Below are positions 7,272-15,390 of a DNA stretch of 33,389 nucleotides, piece after piece. Below the pieces are notes generated by a model, which did not search any database, was not told where the DNA came from, and worked only from the letters and a program-made list of their open reading frames with translations. Origin of the DNA: an uncultured Eubacterium sp. (lineage in GTDB: Bacteria > Bacillota > Clostridia > Lachnospirales > Lachnospiraceae); contig NZ_CALGRE010000039.1 in assembly GCF_937958975.1 (NCBI RefSeq), forward strand, positions 1 to 33,389, in the 5' to 3' direction. The first letter of the stretch is position 1. Every line of letters begins with the position of its first letter. The translations under genes were made by a program, and so were the position numbers.

Positions 7272-7968
7272 TCTTTCATTAATTTTCTTGGTACTGATTA
7301 TTAGTTCTTATTTATTTTATGGAACAGTGTGGGCGGTATTTTTATTATCACCTTTTGGCATCATTATATTTAAATATAGAAGAAAAAAGATACTTAAAAA
7401 GAAAAAAGAAAATTTAGAAATTCAGTTTAAAGATATGCTTATTTCAATATCAGATGCACTTAAAACAGGATATTCGGTTCAAAATGCTTTGAAAGAAAGT
7501 TATAGGGATATGATTTCTACATATGGATATGAAAGTCTTATATGTGTTGAAGTGAGATTGATGCTTTCAAGATTAAAGCTTAATGTAAATGAAGAGAAAG
7601 TTTTTCAGGATTTTGCGGAAAGAACAGGTTTAAGAAATGCAGTTTTATTTTCAAGAATTTTTTCAGTGGCAAAAAGGACTGGGGGAAATATGACAGAAGT
7701 CATTAGAAATGTTACAGAAAATATCGTAATAAAAGAAAATGTGAAAGAGGAAATAGAAGTTTCCATTGCGGAAAAGAAATTAGAACAGAGAATAATGACA
7801 GTAATTCCAATATTTTTGATTTTATATGTAAAGCTGATGTCTCCCGGATTTTTAGATGTGATGTATGAAAGTATTTTAGGAAAAGTCATAATGACTGTCT
7901 GTGTTGGTTTGTATGCAGCAGCATTTATTTGGGGAAATAAAATAATTGAAATGGAGGTCGAATATTAG
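7234..7968 (+). CDS. tadB: TadB-like pilus platform protein
   Basis: This is an inner-membrane platform protein of 244 residues with a type II secretion F domain. Two N-terminal membrane helices (about 9-26 and 29-45) are followed by a helical cytoplasmic F domain (QFKDMLISISDALKTGYSVQ, and RIFSVAKRTGGNMTEVIRNV near 140-160) and two C-terminal helices (about 185-205, 215-235). It would couple the TadA motor to the growing pilus. The start overlaps the end of tadA by 38 bases, with AAAGGGGG upstream of the ATG at 7234. An in-frame ATG at 7246 is an alternative. The length is slightly short of many TadB proteins, but the domain looks whole. Confidence 0.9.
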   Translation: MIYKMAKREIFFNLSLIFLVLIISSYLFYGTVWAVFLLSPFGIIIFKYRRKKILKKKKENLEIQFKDMLISISDALKTGYSVQNALKESYRDMISTYGYESLICVEVRLMLSRLKLNVNEEKVFQDFAERTGLRNAVLFSRIFSVAKRTGGNMTEVIRNVTENIVIKENVKEEIEVSIAEKKLEQRIMTVIPIFLILYVKLMSPGFLDVMYESILGKVIMTVCVGLYAAAFIWGNKIIEMEVEY

Positions 7969-7976
7969 GAAATAAA

Positions 7977-9416
7977 ATGATTATAGCTTATAGTGCATTA
8001 ATTTTATGTATAGTTGTATTGCATTTTTTAACATTAAAATATAAAAAAACACTCAAAGATAAATTAGAAAAAGAAAAACATCCACTTATCAGGATATATG
8101 GATTGGCAATGTTTATAACCGATAGACTTCCGAATAAAATTGTTAATAAGAATCGTTTTATAAACAAAGCGGTGAAAGAACTTAGAGTAAAAGAAGATAC
8201 GAAAAGAGAAGTGTATTTATATGTTGTCAGCAAAGTTGCTGTTGGTATTATTGTTGTTTTCTTGACAATGATTGTAGGGGTTGGAAGCGAAACTTACACA
8301 TTATTTAATAGGAATAATGAAGTAAAAGAGCTAAAAAGAAATACGTCGACAACAGTTACATATGATATTTTTGCCAGGAGTGACGATGGAGAAGAACATT
8401 CTCTTACAATTGATGTCAAGAAAAGGGAGTTAAAAGAGAAAGAAATATTAAAAAAGATAAAACAGAATCAAAAGAAGTTATTGAAAAAGGTTCTTGACAA
8501 AAATGAGAGTGCGGAATATGTAACAAAACCGTTGAATTTGGTAAGTCATTTAGGAGATGGGATTTTGGTATATTGGAATATAGATGATAGTAAGAGTGTT
8601 GGATATGATGGACAACTGTCGGATAATATACCAAAAGAAGGCAGATTAGTAGAATTAACAGCGACAATGACATATAAAAAAGTAGCAGTAGACTATTCTT
8701 TTCATATAAATGTGTACCCTAAAACTACTTATATGAATATGGAAAATCAGGTGCAGTCTTATATTAATAAAGCAGATGAATATAGTGATTCAGTGCAGTT
8801 GCCCGAGACAATTGACGGAAAACAGTTGACATATTTTAATGAAAAGCCCCAGAACAGTTTAATAGCAGTTGGGTTCGGATTTGTAATTTCTGTAGCATTA
8901 TTTTTTCTAAAAGATAAAGATTTGAGGAGTGAATTGGAAGAAAGAAACCGGCAGTTATCAATAGACTATCCGGAAATTGTGAGTAAGTTGTTGCTATATC
9001 ATAGTGCAGGGTTATCCATAAAAAGTGCAATAGAAAAAATAGTGGGTGGCTATAAAGAAGATAAAAAGAATTTGTCAAAAGTATCAAGATATGCATACGA
9101 AGAACTGGAAGTAGCATTAATTAAGATGAAAAGTGGAATTTCTGAAATCGTGGCAATAAGTGAATATGGCAAACGATGTGGCCTGCATTGTTATATAAAG
9201 TTGTCAGGTCTTATTGAACAAAATATAAGAAGGGGAACCAATGCGTTAACAATAGTGTTAAAAAATGAGTTAGAGAGTTCTATGTTTGAAAAGAAGAATA
9301 TTATGTTAAAACGTGGGGGACAAATTTCCACAAAGTTAATGGGTCCAATGATAATAATGCTGGTTATATCAATTGCCGTTATAATGGCTCCTGCATTTTT
9401 ATCTATGAAGTTTTAA
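7977..9416 (+). CDS. tadC: TadC-like platform protein with large Ig-like ectodomain insertion
   Basis: This is the second pilus platform protein, but at 479 residues it is far longer than a usual TadC (about 300). Membrane helices are seen near 1-20, 82-102, 296-312 and 453-475. The conserved F domain lies at about 330-450 (DYPEIVSKLLLYHSAGLSIK and later EYGKRCGLHCYIKLSGLIEQ). Between helices two and three, residues 103-295 form a segment that should face outward. It has a Lys-rich helix (148-175) and then a strand-rich part, ILVYWNIDDSKSVGYDGQLS to VELTATMTYKKVAVDYSFHI, that resembles the atrophied bacterial Ig-like fold of secreted glycosidases. The gap from tadB is eight bases. Whether the insertion contacts pilin or the cell wall is open. 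Confidence 0.85.
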   Translation: MIIAYSALILCIVVLHFLTLKYKKTLKDKLEKEKHPLIRIYGLAMFITDRLPNKIVNKNRFINKAVKELRVKEDTKREVYLYVVSKVAVGIIVVFLTMIVGVGSETYTLFNRNNEVKELKRNTSTTVTYDIFARSDDGEEHSLTIDVKKRELKEKEILKKIKQNQKKLLKKVLDKNESAEYVTKPLNLVSHLGDGILVYWNIDDSKSVGYDGQLSDNIPKEGRLVELTATMTYKKVAVDYSFHINVYPKTTYMNMENQVQSYINKADEYSDSVQLPETIDGKQLTYFNEKPQNSLIAVGFGFVISVALFFLKDKDLRSELEERNRQLSIDYPEIVSKLLLYHSAGLSIKSAIEKIVGGYKEDKKNLSKVSRYAYEELEVALIKMKSGISEIVAISEYGKRCGLHCYIKLSGLIEQNIRRGTNALTIVLKNELESSMFEKKNIMLKRGGQISTKLMGPMIIMLVISIAVIMAPAFLSMKF

Positions 9417-9441
9417 CGTGTAAAGAAAAAAGGGAGGACAA

Positions 9442-9633
9442 ATGGGTATTGTTTTAAAAAAGATAAAGGAAAAAGTTATATATATTATACATGACGAAAG
9501 TGGTATGGGGGTAATTGAGGTGGTATTAATAATCTTGGTACTTGTAGGGTTAGCTCTTGTTTTTAAGAGACAGATTAGCGGAATCGCAAATAGTGTTTAT
9601 TTATCAATAAAAACACAAATAGAGTCATTTTAA
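9442..9633 (+). CDS. flp: Flp-type major pilin precursor
   Basis: This is a 63-residue prepilin, the small size typical of Flp pilins. The leader (1-21) ends DESG, and cleavage after Gly21 would leave mature residues MGVIEVVLIILVLVGLALVF with Glu at position +5, the signature of type IV and Flp pilins. A single hydrophobic helix follows, then a short polar tail. GGGAGG precedes the ATG. It lies after the two platform genes and before the minor pilin-like genes. The TadV peptidase at 12419 is the probable processing enzyme. It is the only small Flp-like gene in the locus, so it is the probable main fibre subunit. Confidence 0.88.
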   Translation: MGIVLKKIKEKVIYIIHDESGMGVIEVVLIILVLVGLALVFKRQISGIANSVYLSIKTQIESF

Positions 9634-9635
9634 TT

Positions 9636-11525
9636 ATGAATAAAATTAAAAATTACTGTTCTTTAAGTAGAAAGGGAAGCGTTACGATATGTCTTAGTAT
9701 TGTTATGGTAGGAGTTATGCTTTTCGTAAGTGTTATTTCAGAATCGGCAAGAATAAAAATTGTTTATTCTGAAAGTAAAAGTTTTACATATATGGCAGCT
9801 GATTCGGTGTTAGCCGGATATGCGAAACAGATATATGATGAGTATGGTGTATTACTTGTATGGGAAAAAGAAGCTGTAAAAGAGGAGCTTAAAAAATACA
9901 TACAGGCTAATATAAATATGGCAGATTTAAGTGGTGTGGGAACGAACTTTATGTCGACAAAGTTGAATGACATAGAAATGAAAGAAGTAGGATACGTCAC
10001 AGACAGAGAGGGGGAATTATTTGTATCTCAAATTGTTTCATATATGAAGTATGCAGGTGTCACACAAGCTGTAAATCAGTTAATAAATTTATTTACTAAA
10101 TATAAAAAAAGCAATGATGTAGAAAAAAATACAGTTACGTTTATGTTCGATAGTAAAAAAATTAATGTTAAAAATACAGAATTGCAGGAATTAGTCAATA
10201 AAATAAATAAAAAAACATTAAAAATAAAAAATGTCAAAAAGCAAAAGGAATTAACTGAAGCAGTTAGTCAGATATTAGAAGATAAAAAAGATTCTAATTA
10301 TGATAAGATATTTATTAAAAAGTATAGAAAGCTGAGAACTCAAATTGATAAGGAAGCAATTTTAGTAAACAGTGTCATAATTCTTGGAGAAAACTACGAG
10401 AGAAAAAAAGCAGTTTATCTAAAGGAAAGTGGATATACATCTGGCGAAAGAGATTACATAGGGGATAATTTAATAACACTGAAAAAAATAAGAGACAAAA
10501 TTAAGGATGAGAAGGCGCTTGGTATTTCAGAGTTATCAGAAATAAATCCTTTAAATATTGAATATGTGAGAAAAGCTATAAAAATTCTGAACCAAATAAT
10601 AAGTTATATAGAATCATTAAAGGAAAATCATGTAACGAAAGAAGATACAGAGAATAAATCGATTTACGAAAGTGCCAGGGATTTATTGGATAAAGGAATT
10701 TTATCTCTAGTTATTGATGATGTATCAGATGTATCAAATGTTTCAGTATCAGACTTAAATCTGCCATCTATGATAAAGAAACAAAAAACAATAAAAAGCC
10801 CAATAGAGAAAGTTAGGGAAAAGGCATTTATGTCGATGTACATAAATAGAAAGTTTGGAAATTATAATGAACCCAAAGAAAATCATAATTTGCAATATGA
10901 ACTGGAATATATAATTAATGGCGATAGCAATGATAAAAGAAATTTGACGGCTGCTTTAGAAAAAATTGTCGGTATAAGGAATGCAATGAATGTGGCATAT
11001 CTTGTTACGGATAAAGTTAAAATGAAGGAATTGTCCTTTATAGCTGCATCGGCTGCAACTGCATTAGGGCTGCCATTCCTTGAACCGATATTGAAAGTAG
11101 TTTTAATAGAAGCATGGTCAATGGCAGAAGCAATTAGTGATGTAAAGCAATTGTTAAAGGGTAAAAGTGTAGCGTTTATTAAAAATAAAAATAATTGGAA
11201 TACGGATATTAAGAATCTTTTAGGAAATCGTGTAAAAGAAGATAACACTAAAAAAATGAAATTAAACTATGAACAGTATTGTCTAATTCTTATTATGTTA
11301 ATGGATAACCATAAATGCATATTTAGAACGATGGATTTAATACAGCTAAATATAAAAAAGCAGTATAATCATGAATTTGACATGTGCCATTGTTTTCAGA
11401 ATATTAAATTTAATGCACTTTACGAGACGAAACCATTGTTTACAGCGATGCCTTGGGTAATTAATTTGCTGAATAACAATAATGGCGCTTATCAATATGC
11501 GATAATGTGTGAAATGAAATATTAA
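9636..11525 (+). CDS. large pseudopilin-type protein of the Tad locus (DUF5702-like)
   Basis: This is a 629-residue protein with one N-terminal membrane helix (residues 16-34, VTICLSIVMVGVMLF) and a long exported, Lys-rich, mostly helical remainder. The start, SRKGSVTIC, looks like a prepilin cleavage site (after Gly14), but position +5 is Cys, not Glu. The ESARI motif just after the helix is shared with the DUF5702 group found beside Tad genes in Clostridia; that assignment is from memory and not checked. No ribosome site is visible and only two bases separate it from the flp stop, so translation is probably coupled. The C-terminal part (residues 430-629) is highly structured. A role as tip or TadG-like adhesin subunit is inference. 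Confidence 0.65.
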   Translation: MNKIKNYCSLSRKGSVTICLSIVMVGVMLFVSVISESARIKIVYSESKSFTYMAADSVLAGYAKQIYDEYGVLLVWEKEAVKEELKKYIQANINMADLSGVGTNFMSTKLNDIEMKEVGYVTDREGELFVSQIVSYMKYAGVTQAVNQLINLFTKYKKSNDVEKNTVTFMFDSKKINVKNTELQELVNKINKKTLKIKNVKKQKELTEAVSQILEDKKDSNYDKIFIKKYRKLRTQIDKEAILVNSVIILGENYERKKAVYLKESGYTSGERDYIGDNLITLKKIRDKIKDEKALGISELSEINPLNIEYVRKAIKILNQIISYIESLKENHVTKEDTENKSIYESARDLLDKGILSLVIDDVSDVSNVSVSDLNLPSMIKKQKTIKSPIEKVREKAFMSMYINRKFGNYNEPKENHNLQYELEYIINGDSNDKRNLTAALEKIVGIRNAMNVAYLVTDKVKMKELSFIAASAATALGLPFLEPILKVVLIEAWSMAEAISDVKQLLKGKSVAFIKNKNNWNTDIKNLLGNRVKEDNTKKMKLNYEQYCLILIMLMDNHKCIFRTMDLIQLNIKKQYNHEFDMCHCFQNIKFNALYETKPLFTAMPWVINLLNNNNGAYQYAIMCEMKY

Positions 11526-11545
11526 AATAGAGGAGGTGAATGGAC

Positions 11546-12418
11546 ATGCCCTTTTTCCAATATAATTTTAAAAATATAAAAAAATATATAGATTGTGTTT
11601 CTCTCCAAGTACAAAGTCATATAAAAGCTAAATTAAATAATAATTTAAGAGGAAAAAGGGTATGTCCATTTACCTCCAAAGGAAGTATCACAATTGAGGC
11701 GGCAATTTCAATTACGTTATTTGCAGGCATTATTTATTTTGTTATGGGCTTTATTATGATGATAAATACAACATTTATGATACAAATGAAAATGAATAAT
11801 ATAGCTACTATTACGGCGAAAAGTAAATTTTATGTCAACTTAGCAAATGAGGCGGTTGAATATAGTAAAAGTTTAAAGAAATTAAAAAAAGAGATAGAAG
11901 AAATAAAAAATAAAATATCATATACAGGGATTAGTTCTGATATAAAGAATGTTTGTTATAAAGAACAAAATTCGGTGGATAGAGGAGAAATTGATATTAT
12001 ATTAAATTACGCTTTAAAAACTCCCATTTTGAATAAGTTTTTTGCAATAAAGCAAAGGAGCTTTGTAAAAGATTGGACGGGAAAAGACATTACAGTTTCA
12101 CAGAATATAGTTTACATAACTGAAAATGGCAGGGTTTATCATACAACAAGAGAGTGCAGCCATTTAGTAATTAAAATAAGTAAAGCAGTTTTTTCTAAGA
12201 TTAACAGTTTAACAAACGCTTATGGTGAAAAATACGATAGATGTTTTATATGCGTAAAATCAAGTCTTCATAGCGGTGATAAAATTTTTATTACGGAAGA
12301 TGGAAAGAAGTATCATGGTAGTCTAACCTGTAGTGGTTTAACCCGTAATGTTATAGCAGTAGAAAAAGATAGCGTAGGAGATATGCCATTATGCAGCGGT
12401 TGTGCAAAGGGAGAGTAG
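11546..12418 (+). CDS. TadE-like minor pilin with two C-terminal His-Cys3 modules
   Basis: This is a pseudopilin-like protein of 290 residues. After a 46-residue basic leader comes GSITIEAAISITLF, with predicted cleavage after Gly46 and Glu at +5 (Glu51), then the membrane helix. Two copies of a zinc-site-like module follow: VYITENGRVYH with His199, Cys204, Cys233, Cys236, and IFITEDGKKYH with His257, Cys262, Cys283, Cys286. Each has the pattern Y-H-x4-C ... C-x2-C. AGGAGG at 11531-11536 is three bases from an ATG at 11540 and nine from the ATG at 11546, so the second start is preferred. The stop touches the ATG of the peptidase gene. Metal binding or disulfide formation at the cell surface is inferred only. 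Confidence 0.75.
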   Translation: MPFFQYNFKNIKKYIDCVSLQVQSHIKAKLNNNLRGKRVCPFTSKGSITIEAAISITLFAGIIYFVMGFIMMINTTFMIQMKMNNIATITAKSKFYVNLANEAVEYSKSLKKLKKEIEEIKNKISYTGISSDIKNVCYKEQNSVDRGEIDIILNYALKTPILNKFFAIKQRSFVKDWTGKDITVSQNIVYITENGRVYHTTRECSHLVIKISKAVFSKINSLTNAYGEKYDRCFICVKSSLHSGDKIFITEDGKKYHGSLTCSGLTRNVIAVEKDSVGDMPLCSGCAKGE

Positions 12419-12850
12419 ATGGGTTATATTATATTATCAATTTTATTTTTAGGTTTTTGTTCTTTAACGGACATAAGAAGAAAAATAATATATACCATTC
12501 CGTGTTTTGTAGTAGCTGGTATTGGTTTGATTTTTCATATAATTTTATTAGATACCACATGGTGGAACCAATTTGCCGGTATAATTTTAGGGCTGATATT
12601 ATTGGTACTAAGTTTTATAACCGGAGAGGCAATTGGAAGAGGGGACGCACTTGTTGTAATAGCATTGGGATTTGTCCTTGATGCTATCATGGTTTTACAT
12701 ATTATATTTTGTGCATTTGTTTTGGTAGATATTTTTGCTGTTATAGGGGGATTGGTAAAAAAAATAAAGTTTAAGAGTACATTACAGTTTATTCCATTTT
12801 TATTTGCAAGTGAAATTATAATATTAATTTTTGAAAGTGTGAAAATATAG
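12419..12850 (+). CDS. tadV: TadV/CpaA-type prepilin peptidase
   Basis: This is a membrane aspartyl peptidase of 143 residues, the short form without the methylase domain found in Tad systems. Both catalytic aspartates are visible: Asp18 in LTDIRRKII and Asp76 in GRGDALVV, the GxGD signature. About four or five membrane helices fill the rest. It should cut the Flp prepilin and the TadE-like proteins after their Gly (or Ala) sites. The ATG directly follows the stop of the preceding gene (TAGATG), so translation is coupled. The context of pilin-like genes on both sides supports this role over a general type IV pilus or competence peptidase. Confidence 0.93.
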   Translation: MGYIILSILFLGFCSLTDIRRKIIYTIPCFVVAGIGLIFHIILLDTTWWNQFAGIILGLILLVLSFITGEAIGRGDALVVIALGFVLDAIMVLHIIFCAFVLVDIFAVIGGLVKKIKFKSTLQFIPFLFASEIIILIFESVKI

Positions 12851-12860
12851 AGGGAAATTT

Positions 12861-13286
12861 ATGAAAAAGTGGGAAAGAGCTGAAGTAACAGTTGAAGCAG
12901 CAATTGTTATCCCTATTGTTTTATTTGTAATTGCGGGATTATTATATATGACACTATATGTGCATGATATTGTTACACTTAGAAGTGGTGCGTATTCAGC
13001 AGGAATTGAGTATGTTTTTGTAGAAGATAAAGAAGAGGGGGCAGTCATGGCCCGAATCAGAGAGCTTCCTTTATTTGTTGTGAAACCACAAGTGATTATT
13101 AAAAATGAAATAGAAGGTTATGTTATTCATATAAATGTGCGGGCAAAAGGGAATGTAAAGTTTATTAGTGATATTATAAATTCCGGAGAAGAGCAAAAAG
13201 TATATATATCTAAAAGAATTTCAACGGAAGTGTTGTATGGAAGCAAAGCGTTAATGGAAGGAATTAAAGATAAGAGAGGACGATAA
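12861..13286 (+). CDS. TadE-like pseudopilin
   Basis: This is a small membrane-anchored protein of 141 residues. The N-terminus MKKWERAEVTVEAAIVIPIV matches TadE-type pseudopilins: a short basic leader, Glu12 at the +5 position after Ala7, and then one hydrophobic helix (13-33). Most TadE proteins have Gly before the cut; Ala here is a tolerated variant at best. The exported part (35-141) is strand-rich, with no cysteine. GAGGGAAA precedes the ATG ten bases after the peptidase gene. Minor pilins of this type are needed for fibre initiation or maturation in Tad systems (established). The specific role here is inferred. Confidence 0.8.
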   Translation: MKKWERAEVTVEAAIVIPIVLFVIAGLLYMTLYVHDIVTLRSGAYSAGIEYVFVEDKEEGAVMARIRELPLFVVKPQVIIKNEIEGYVIHINVRAKGNVKFISDIINSGEEQKVYISKRISTEVLYGSKALMEGIKDKRGR

Positions 13287-13292
13287 AAGGGT

Positions 13293-14459
13293 ATGGAAAT
13301 ATCATATAAAAAAGATGGTAATCAAAACACCATGATTGTAAAGGGAGTTCATATAAATGAAGAGGATTATAAATTACAAATGGTAATAAATAATAAAATA
13401 CCAGGACTGGTTCCTCTTCGCTTAGAAACCATAAATAATGAAATAGCCGTATATTATGAAACAACTTCTAAAATAGCCATGTCAAATATGTTTGCAAGAC
13501 GACAAATGAGTGGAAAAGAGATATATAGTTTTGTTAAAGAGATAAAGATATTATCTGACAACATGAAAGAATATCTATTAGATATAGGAGATATTCTTTT
13601 GGATTTTGAATCTATATTCTTTAATAGGCGTAATGGAAAATATGAGTTTTGTTATTTGCCGTATAATGAGAGGGCATTACATGAAAATATAAGGAATATG
13701 TTCGATAAAATGCTTGAGTATATTAACCATAATGATAGAGAAGCTGTCTTAATTGCATATGGTATACAACATATAACGTTGAATGATGATTTTACAATTA
13801 CAGATATAATGGACTGTGCTTATAAAAATATACAGGAATATAAAAAACAAAGGCAGATAAAAGATAATGGAAAAGGTAAAGAGTTCGAAAAAGATGTCAA
13901 GACTGAATCAGAACAAAAAAGCAGCGGGCAAAGAGAGAAGAAAAGCATTTTACATACTTTGATTAGTATTTTTAAAAAGAAAAGCTTATATTTAAACGAG
14001 GGGGAATTGTATGAAAAAGCAGAGTTAATATGCGAAGATAAGGAGAACTGTTATAATGATGCCGGTACGAAAAATAATACGTTCAATAAAGAGGTTTATA
14101 GCAACTGTTTTAGTGAGAATGAAGAAGATGATAGAACAATGATATTAACATCAAAAGGAATGTTAAAGGGGATTATGTTAAGAGCTCTTGATACTGAAGA
14201 ACAGATTACAATTTTACCTAATAAATTTCCCTATATTATAGGAAAGAGCGAATTGAGTTGTGATTTTGCGGTTAGCAGTTCTGTTGTTAGTAGAGTACAC
14301 TTAAGAATTATAGAAGAAAAAGATGGATTTTTTGTTGAGGATTTAAATTCAACAAATGGAACGCTATTAAATGGCAATTTATTAATGCCTCACAATCCAC
14401 AGATGATTAAGGTAGGGGATAAGATAACATTGGCAAATATTGAATTTATTGTAGAGTAA
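13293..14459 (+). CDS. FHA-domain protein with N-terminal DUF6382-like domain
   Basis: This is a cytoplasmic protein of 388 residues, the last gene of the Tad operon, six bases after the TadE-like gene. The N-terminal 180 residues (EISYKKDGNQNTMIV through DIMDCAY) look like the DUF6382 domain that often precedes FHA domains in Clostridia; this is from memory. A polar, Lys/Glu-rich linker spans 180-290. Residues 300-385 are an FHA domain: YIIGKSELSCDFAV, SRVHLRI, LNSTNGTLLNGN. FHA domains bind phosphothreonine. The usual Gly-Arg of the binding loop is Gly-Lys here, while the Ser-x-x-His and Asn-Ser-Thr-Asn-Gly parts are kept. It may tie pilus assembly to Ser/Thr kinase signalling. Confidence 0.85.
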   Translation: MEISYKKDGNQNTMIVKGVHINEEDYKLQMVINNKIPGLVPLRLETINNEIAVYYETTSKIAMSNMFARRQMSGKEIYSFVKEIKILSDNMKEYLLDIGDILLDFESIFFNRRNGKYEFCYLPYNERALHENIRNMFDKMLEYINHNDREAVLIAYGIQHITLNDDFTITDIMDCAYKNIQEYKKQRQIKDNGKGKEFEKDVKTESEQKSSGQREKKSILHTLISIFKKKSLYLNEGELYEKAELICEDKENCYNDAGTKNNTFNKEVYSNCFSENEEDDRTMILTSKGMLKGIMLRALDTEEQITILPNKFPYIIGKSELSCDFAVSSSVVSRVHLRIIEEKDGFFVEDLNSTNGTLLNGNLLMPHNPQMIKVGDKITLANIEFIVE

Positions 14460-14471
14460 CTTTTACCAAAA

Positions 14472-14512
14472 TGTTATAATCGTAGTCATAGAAATGAAGT
14501 ATAACGTGGAGG
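14472..14512 (+). promoter_or_regulatory. extended -10 promoter and ribosome site for the sirtuin gene
   Basis: TGTTATAAT at 14472-14480 is an extended -10 (TGnTATAAT); no good -35 is seen. Transcription would start near 14487, too close to the upstream ATG at 14494 for it to have a ribosome site. GGAGG at 14508-14512 lies five bases before the ATG at 14518, which fixes that one as the start. Confidence 0.6.
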
Positions 14513-14517
14513 CAATT

Positions 14518-15243
14518 ATGGAGCATGAAATTAAGCAATTAAAGGAAATAATAGATAATAGTGATAATATCGTCTTTTTTGGAGGCGCCGGGGTTTCTAC
14601 AGAAAGTGGTGTTCCTGATTTTAGAAGTGTAGATGGTTTATATAATCAAAAATATGATTTTCCTCCAGAGACAATATTGAGTCATACTTTTTATAGAAGG
14701 AAACCTGAAGATTTTTTTAAGTTTTATAGAGAAAAGATGTTGTTACCGGATGTAAAACCCAATAAGGCTCATTATGCATTGGCAAAATTAGAAGAGATGG
14801 GAAAGTTAAAGGCAGTCATCACTCAGAACATAGACGGATTACATCAGGCAGCGGGAAGTAAAAACGTATATGAATTGCATGGGTCAGTTCATAGAAATCA
14901 TTGCGAAAGATGTAGTAAATTCTATGGATTTGATGAGGTGTATCAAATGAAAGAAGTACCAAGATGTGAGTGCGGAGGTATCATAAAACCTGATGTTGTA
15001 TTGTATGAGGAAGGATTGGAGCAATTAACAATACAGAAGTCGGTTGAGGCGATATCGAATGCTGATGTATTGATTATTGGAGGAACATCGTTAGCAGTTT
15101 ACCCGGCAGCCGGATTGATAGATTATTTTAGGGGAAATAAAATCGTACTCATAAATAAAAGTGAAACATCGAAAGATTCAAGAGCAGATATTATTATTCA
15201 AAAACCTATTGGAGAGGTATTTCGTCAAGTTGTGGAGTTATAA
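14518..15243 (+). CDS. cobB: SIR2-family NAD-dependent protein deacylase (sirtuin)
   Basis: This is a sirtuin of 241 residues that removes acyl groups from protein lysines, using NAD. Motifs run in order: GAGVSTESGVPDFRS (23-37, NAD binding), TQNIDGLH (102-109), catalytic His121 in LHGSVHRNHC, four zinc cysteines (Cys129, Cys132, Cys150, Cys152), GGIIKPDVVLYEEGL (153-167) and IIGGTSLAVYPAA (187-198). All key residues are intact. The pattern VVLYEEGL is typical of clostridial sirtuins. The start at 14518 is chosen over 14494 from the ribosome site. It has its own promoter, so it is probably not part of the pilus operon despite its position 58 bases after it. Confidence 0.95.
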   Translation: MEHEIKQLKEIIDNSDNIVFFGGAGVSTESGVPDFRSVDGLYNQKYDFPPETILSHTFYRRKPEDFFKFYREKMLLPDVKPNKAHYALAKLEEMGKLKAVITQNIDGLHQAAGSKNVYELHGSVHRNHCERCSKFYGFDEVYQMKEVPRCECGGIIKPDVVLYEEGLEQLTIQKSVEAISNADVLIIGGTSLAVYPAAGLIDYFRGNKIVLINKSETSKDSRADIIIQKPIGEVFRQVVEL

Positions 15244-15390
15244 AATTGAATTTGTAAAATAACAAAATTTGTTGTTTTTAAGAGGTTCTTTTTGTCGTAA
15301 AGTTTCTTGAAATTAGTGTGCTGATTTGACAAATTAATACAGACCTTCTGTGATATTATTTACAGGCAATATGAAGAAGGAGGAGGTCTC
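15244..15390 (+). promoter_or_regulatory. intergenic region before the LysM gene, possible promoter
   Basis: TTGACA at 15326-15331 is a perfect -35, but the nearest -10-like elements (TGATAT 15351-15356, TATTAT 15354-15359) are 19 and 22 bases away, so the promoter is only tentative. AGGAGGAGG at 15379-15387 is a strong ribosome site for the ATG at 15391. No terminator with a clear stem is seen after the sirtuin gene. Confidence 0.4.

Noticed and set aside
15341..15388. AGACCT/AGGTCT pairing that would hide the ribosome site of the LysM gene
   Set aside because: Only six base pairs, and the left arm probably lies upstream of the transcription start.
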